Shown one piece after another: positions 22,367 through 23,000 of a DNA stretch of 23,000 bases. The notes under the pieces are model-generated. The model did not search any database. It was not told where the DNA came from and saw nothing but the letters and a program-made list of their open reading frames with translations. The number at the start of each line of letters is the position of its first letter. Within the stretch, counting starts at the first letter, position 1. Made by a program: the position numbers and the translations under genes. Source of the DNA: Minisyncoccota bacterium (GTDB lineage Bacteria > Patescibacteriota > Minisyncoccia > UBA6257 > HR35); assembly GCA_938036275.1 (NCBI GenBank), contig CALHPI010000020.1, forward strand, positions 1 through 23,000, written 5' to 3'.

Positions 22367-22681
22367 ATGAAAATTGCTATTATTGAAACCGGCGGTAAGC
22401 AATATTTAGTCGAAGAAGGGAAGAAAATTGAAATTGAAAAAATTAAAAACATTGATCCGCAAAAAATTATTTTTGATAAAGTTTTGCTTTATGCTGATGA
22501 TAATAATTTTGCAGTTGGTCAACCTTATTTAGAAAACATTGAAGTCACTGCTAAGCTTTTGAAAGAAAAGAAAAACAAAACCGTCATTTTAAAATACAAA
22601 CCAAAAACAAGATATCGCAAAAAGAAAGGCTATAAGAAATTTACTTGGATAGTTACTATTAATCAAATTAATTTAAAATAA
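22367..22681 (+). CDS. rplU: Ribosomal protein L21 (bL21)
   Basis: A 104-residue bL21: [21 protein letters not shown] at the start (split here at the family's TGGKQY motif), [15 protein letters not shown] in the middle, and [19 protein letters not shown] near the C-terminus. rpmA, the usual partner, is not next to it; secA is. The ATG follows a TTTAAAA context with no Shine-Dalgarno, and TAATG joins it to secA. Confidence 0.95.
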   Translation: MKIAIIETGGKQYLVEEGKKIEIEKIKNIDPQKIIFDKVLLYADDNNFAVGQPYLENIEVTAKLLKEKKNKTVILKYKPKTRYRKKKGYKKFTWIVTINQINLK

Positions 22682-23000
22682 TGCTTAAATCTTTTTTCTC
22701 TTTTTTTCAAAAAGATTATTTACAAAAGTGGCAGCCAATTGTTGACAAAATCAATTCTTTAGAAAAAGAATTGGAAAAAATTCCTGATGATAAGTTAAAA
22801 GAGAAAACTTTGGAGTTTAAAGAAAGAATAAAGAAGGGCGAAAGTTTAGATGACATTTTGCCTGAAGCCTTTGCTTTAGTTCGCGAAGCTGCCAAAAGAA
22901 CTTTAAATCAAAGACATTATGATGTTCAAATTTTAGGAGGAATTGGTCTTCATAAAGGAATGGTAGTTGAAATGATGACCGGTGAAGGTAAAACTTTAAC
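22681..23000 (+). CDS. secA: Preprotein translocase ATPase SecA, N-terminal part (cut by window end)
   Basis: The first 106 codons of SecA, the motor that drives preproteins through SecYEG. It shows the N-terminal helix, [30 protein letters not shown] (split, about 43-72), [22 protein letters not shown] and the Walker A start MTGEGKTL (about 99-106), all typical. The ATG shares one base with the rplU stop (TAATG). The frame is open to the window end. Confidence 0.95.
   Translation, partial: MLKSFFSFFQKDYLQKWQPIVDKINSLEKELEKIPDDKLKEKTLEFKERIKKGESLDDILPEAFALVREAAKRTLNQRHYDVQILGGIGLHKGMVVEMMTGEGKTL

Noticed and set aside
1..23000. UGA recoded as glycine, as in some CPR lineages
   Set aside because: TGA ends fusA, rpoA, rplQ and the PerM-like gene at the expected lengths or gene junctions.

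Overview
The window is strongly AT-rich (about 30% G+C by eye) and very gene-dense. It reads as a piece of a Candidate Phyla Radiation (Patescibacteria) genome, most likely Parcubacteria-like. I infer this from the reduced and divergent housekeeping proteins, the archaeal-type phosphoglycerate mutase, several minor type IV pilins with AW..GW repeats, an S18 gene without its usual rplI neighbour, and almost no intergenic DNA. TGA, TAA and TAG all end genes here, so the code is standard bacterial (no UGA-Gly recoding). No mobile element, CRISPR array or replication origin is visible, and no stretch over 300 bases lacks a gene.

Layout. 1-2002: the 3' end of fusA, translationally coupled to three overlapping type IV pilin-like genes. 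2003-4014: tRNA-Leu abutting an RNase J gene, then a tiny membrane-protein ORF. 4000-6482 (minus strand): rpmE, prfA, pth and a GalT-like HIT-superfamily gene. 6526-8135: rpsB, tsf and a small membrane/coiled-coil gene. 8146-8860: tRNA-Thr abutting a fourth pilin gene. 8899-10086 (minus): archaeal-type phosphoglycerate mutase. 10169-15371: a long operon rpmJ-rpsM-rpsK-rpsD-rpoA-rplQ-rpsP, then an M16 peptidase, an AI-2E/PerM-type permease and tRNA-Gln. 15397-17907: rpsR, a compact promoter-led two-hairpin RNA element, a PfkB kinase and a flippase. 17877-18992 (minus): thiI. 19020-23000: rplM-rpsI-ftsW-murG-orf-rplU-secA (secA cut by the window edge).

Working together, the genes cover translation (ribosomal proteins, EF-G, EF-Ts, RF1, Pth, tRNAs, ThiI), transcription (RNAP alpha), RNA decay (RNase J), peptidoglycan and envelope assembly (FtsW, MurG, flippase, SecA) and surface pili.

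Four things stand out. (1) Core machines are trimmed or altered: RNAP alpha has no C-terminal domain, RF1 has no domain 1, and RNase J has replacements at two usual metal-ligand positions. (2) Gene starts use a small set of unusual modes: extended -10 promoters (TGNTATAAT) that put the predicted transcript start at the ATG, ATGs one base after a tRNA, and a recurrent TTAAAA(A)ATG context without an obvious Shine-Dalgarno. (3) A GC-rich two-hairpin RNA candidate lies at 15609-15681. (4) A minor pilin carries three AW....GW repeats.
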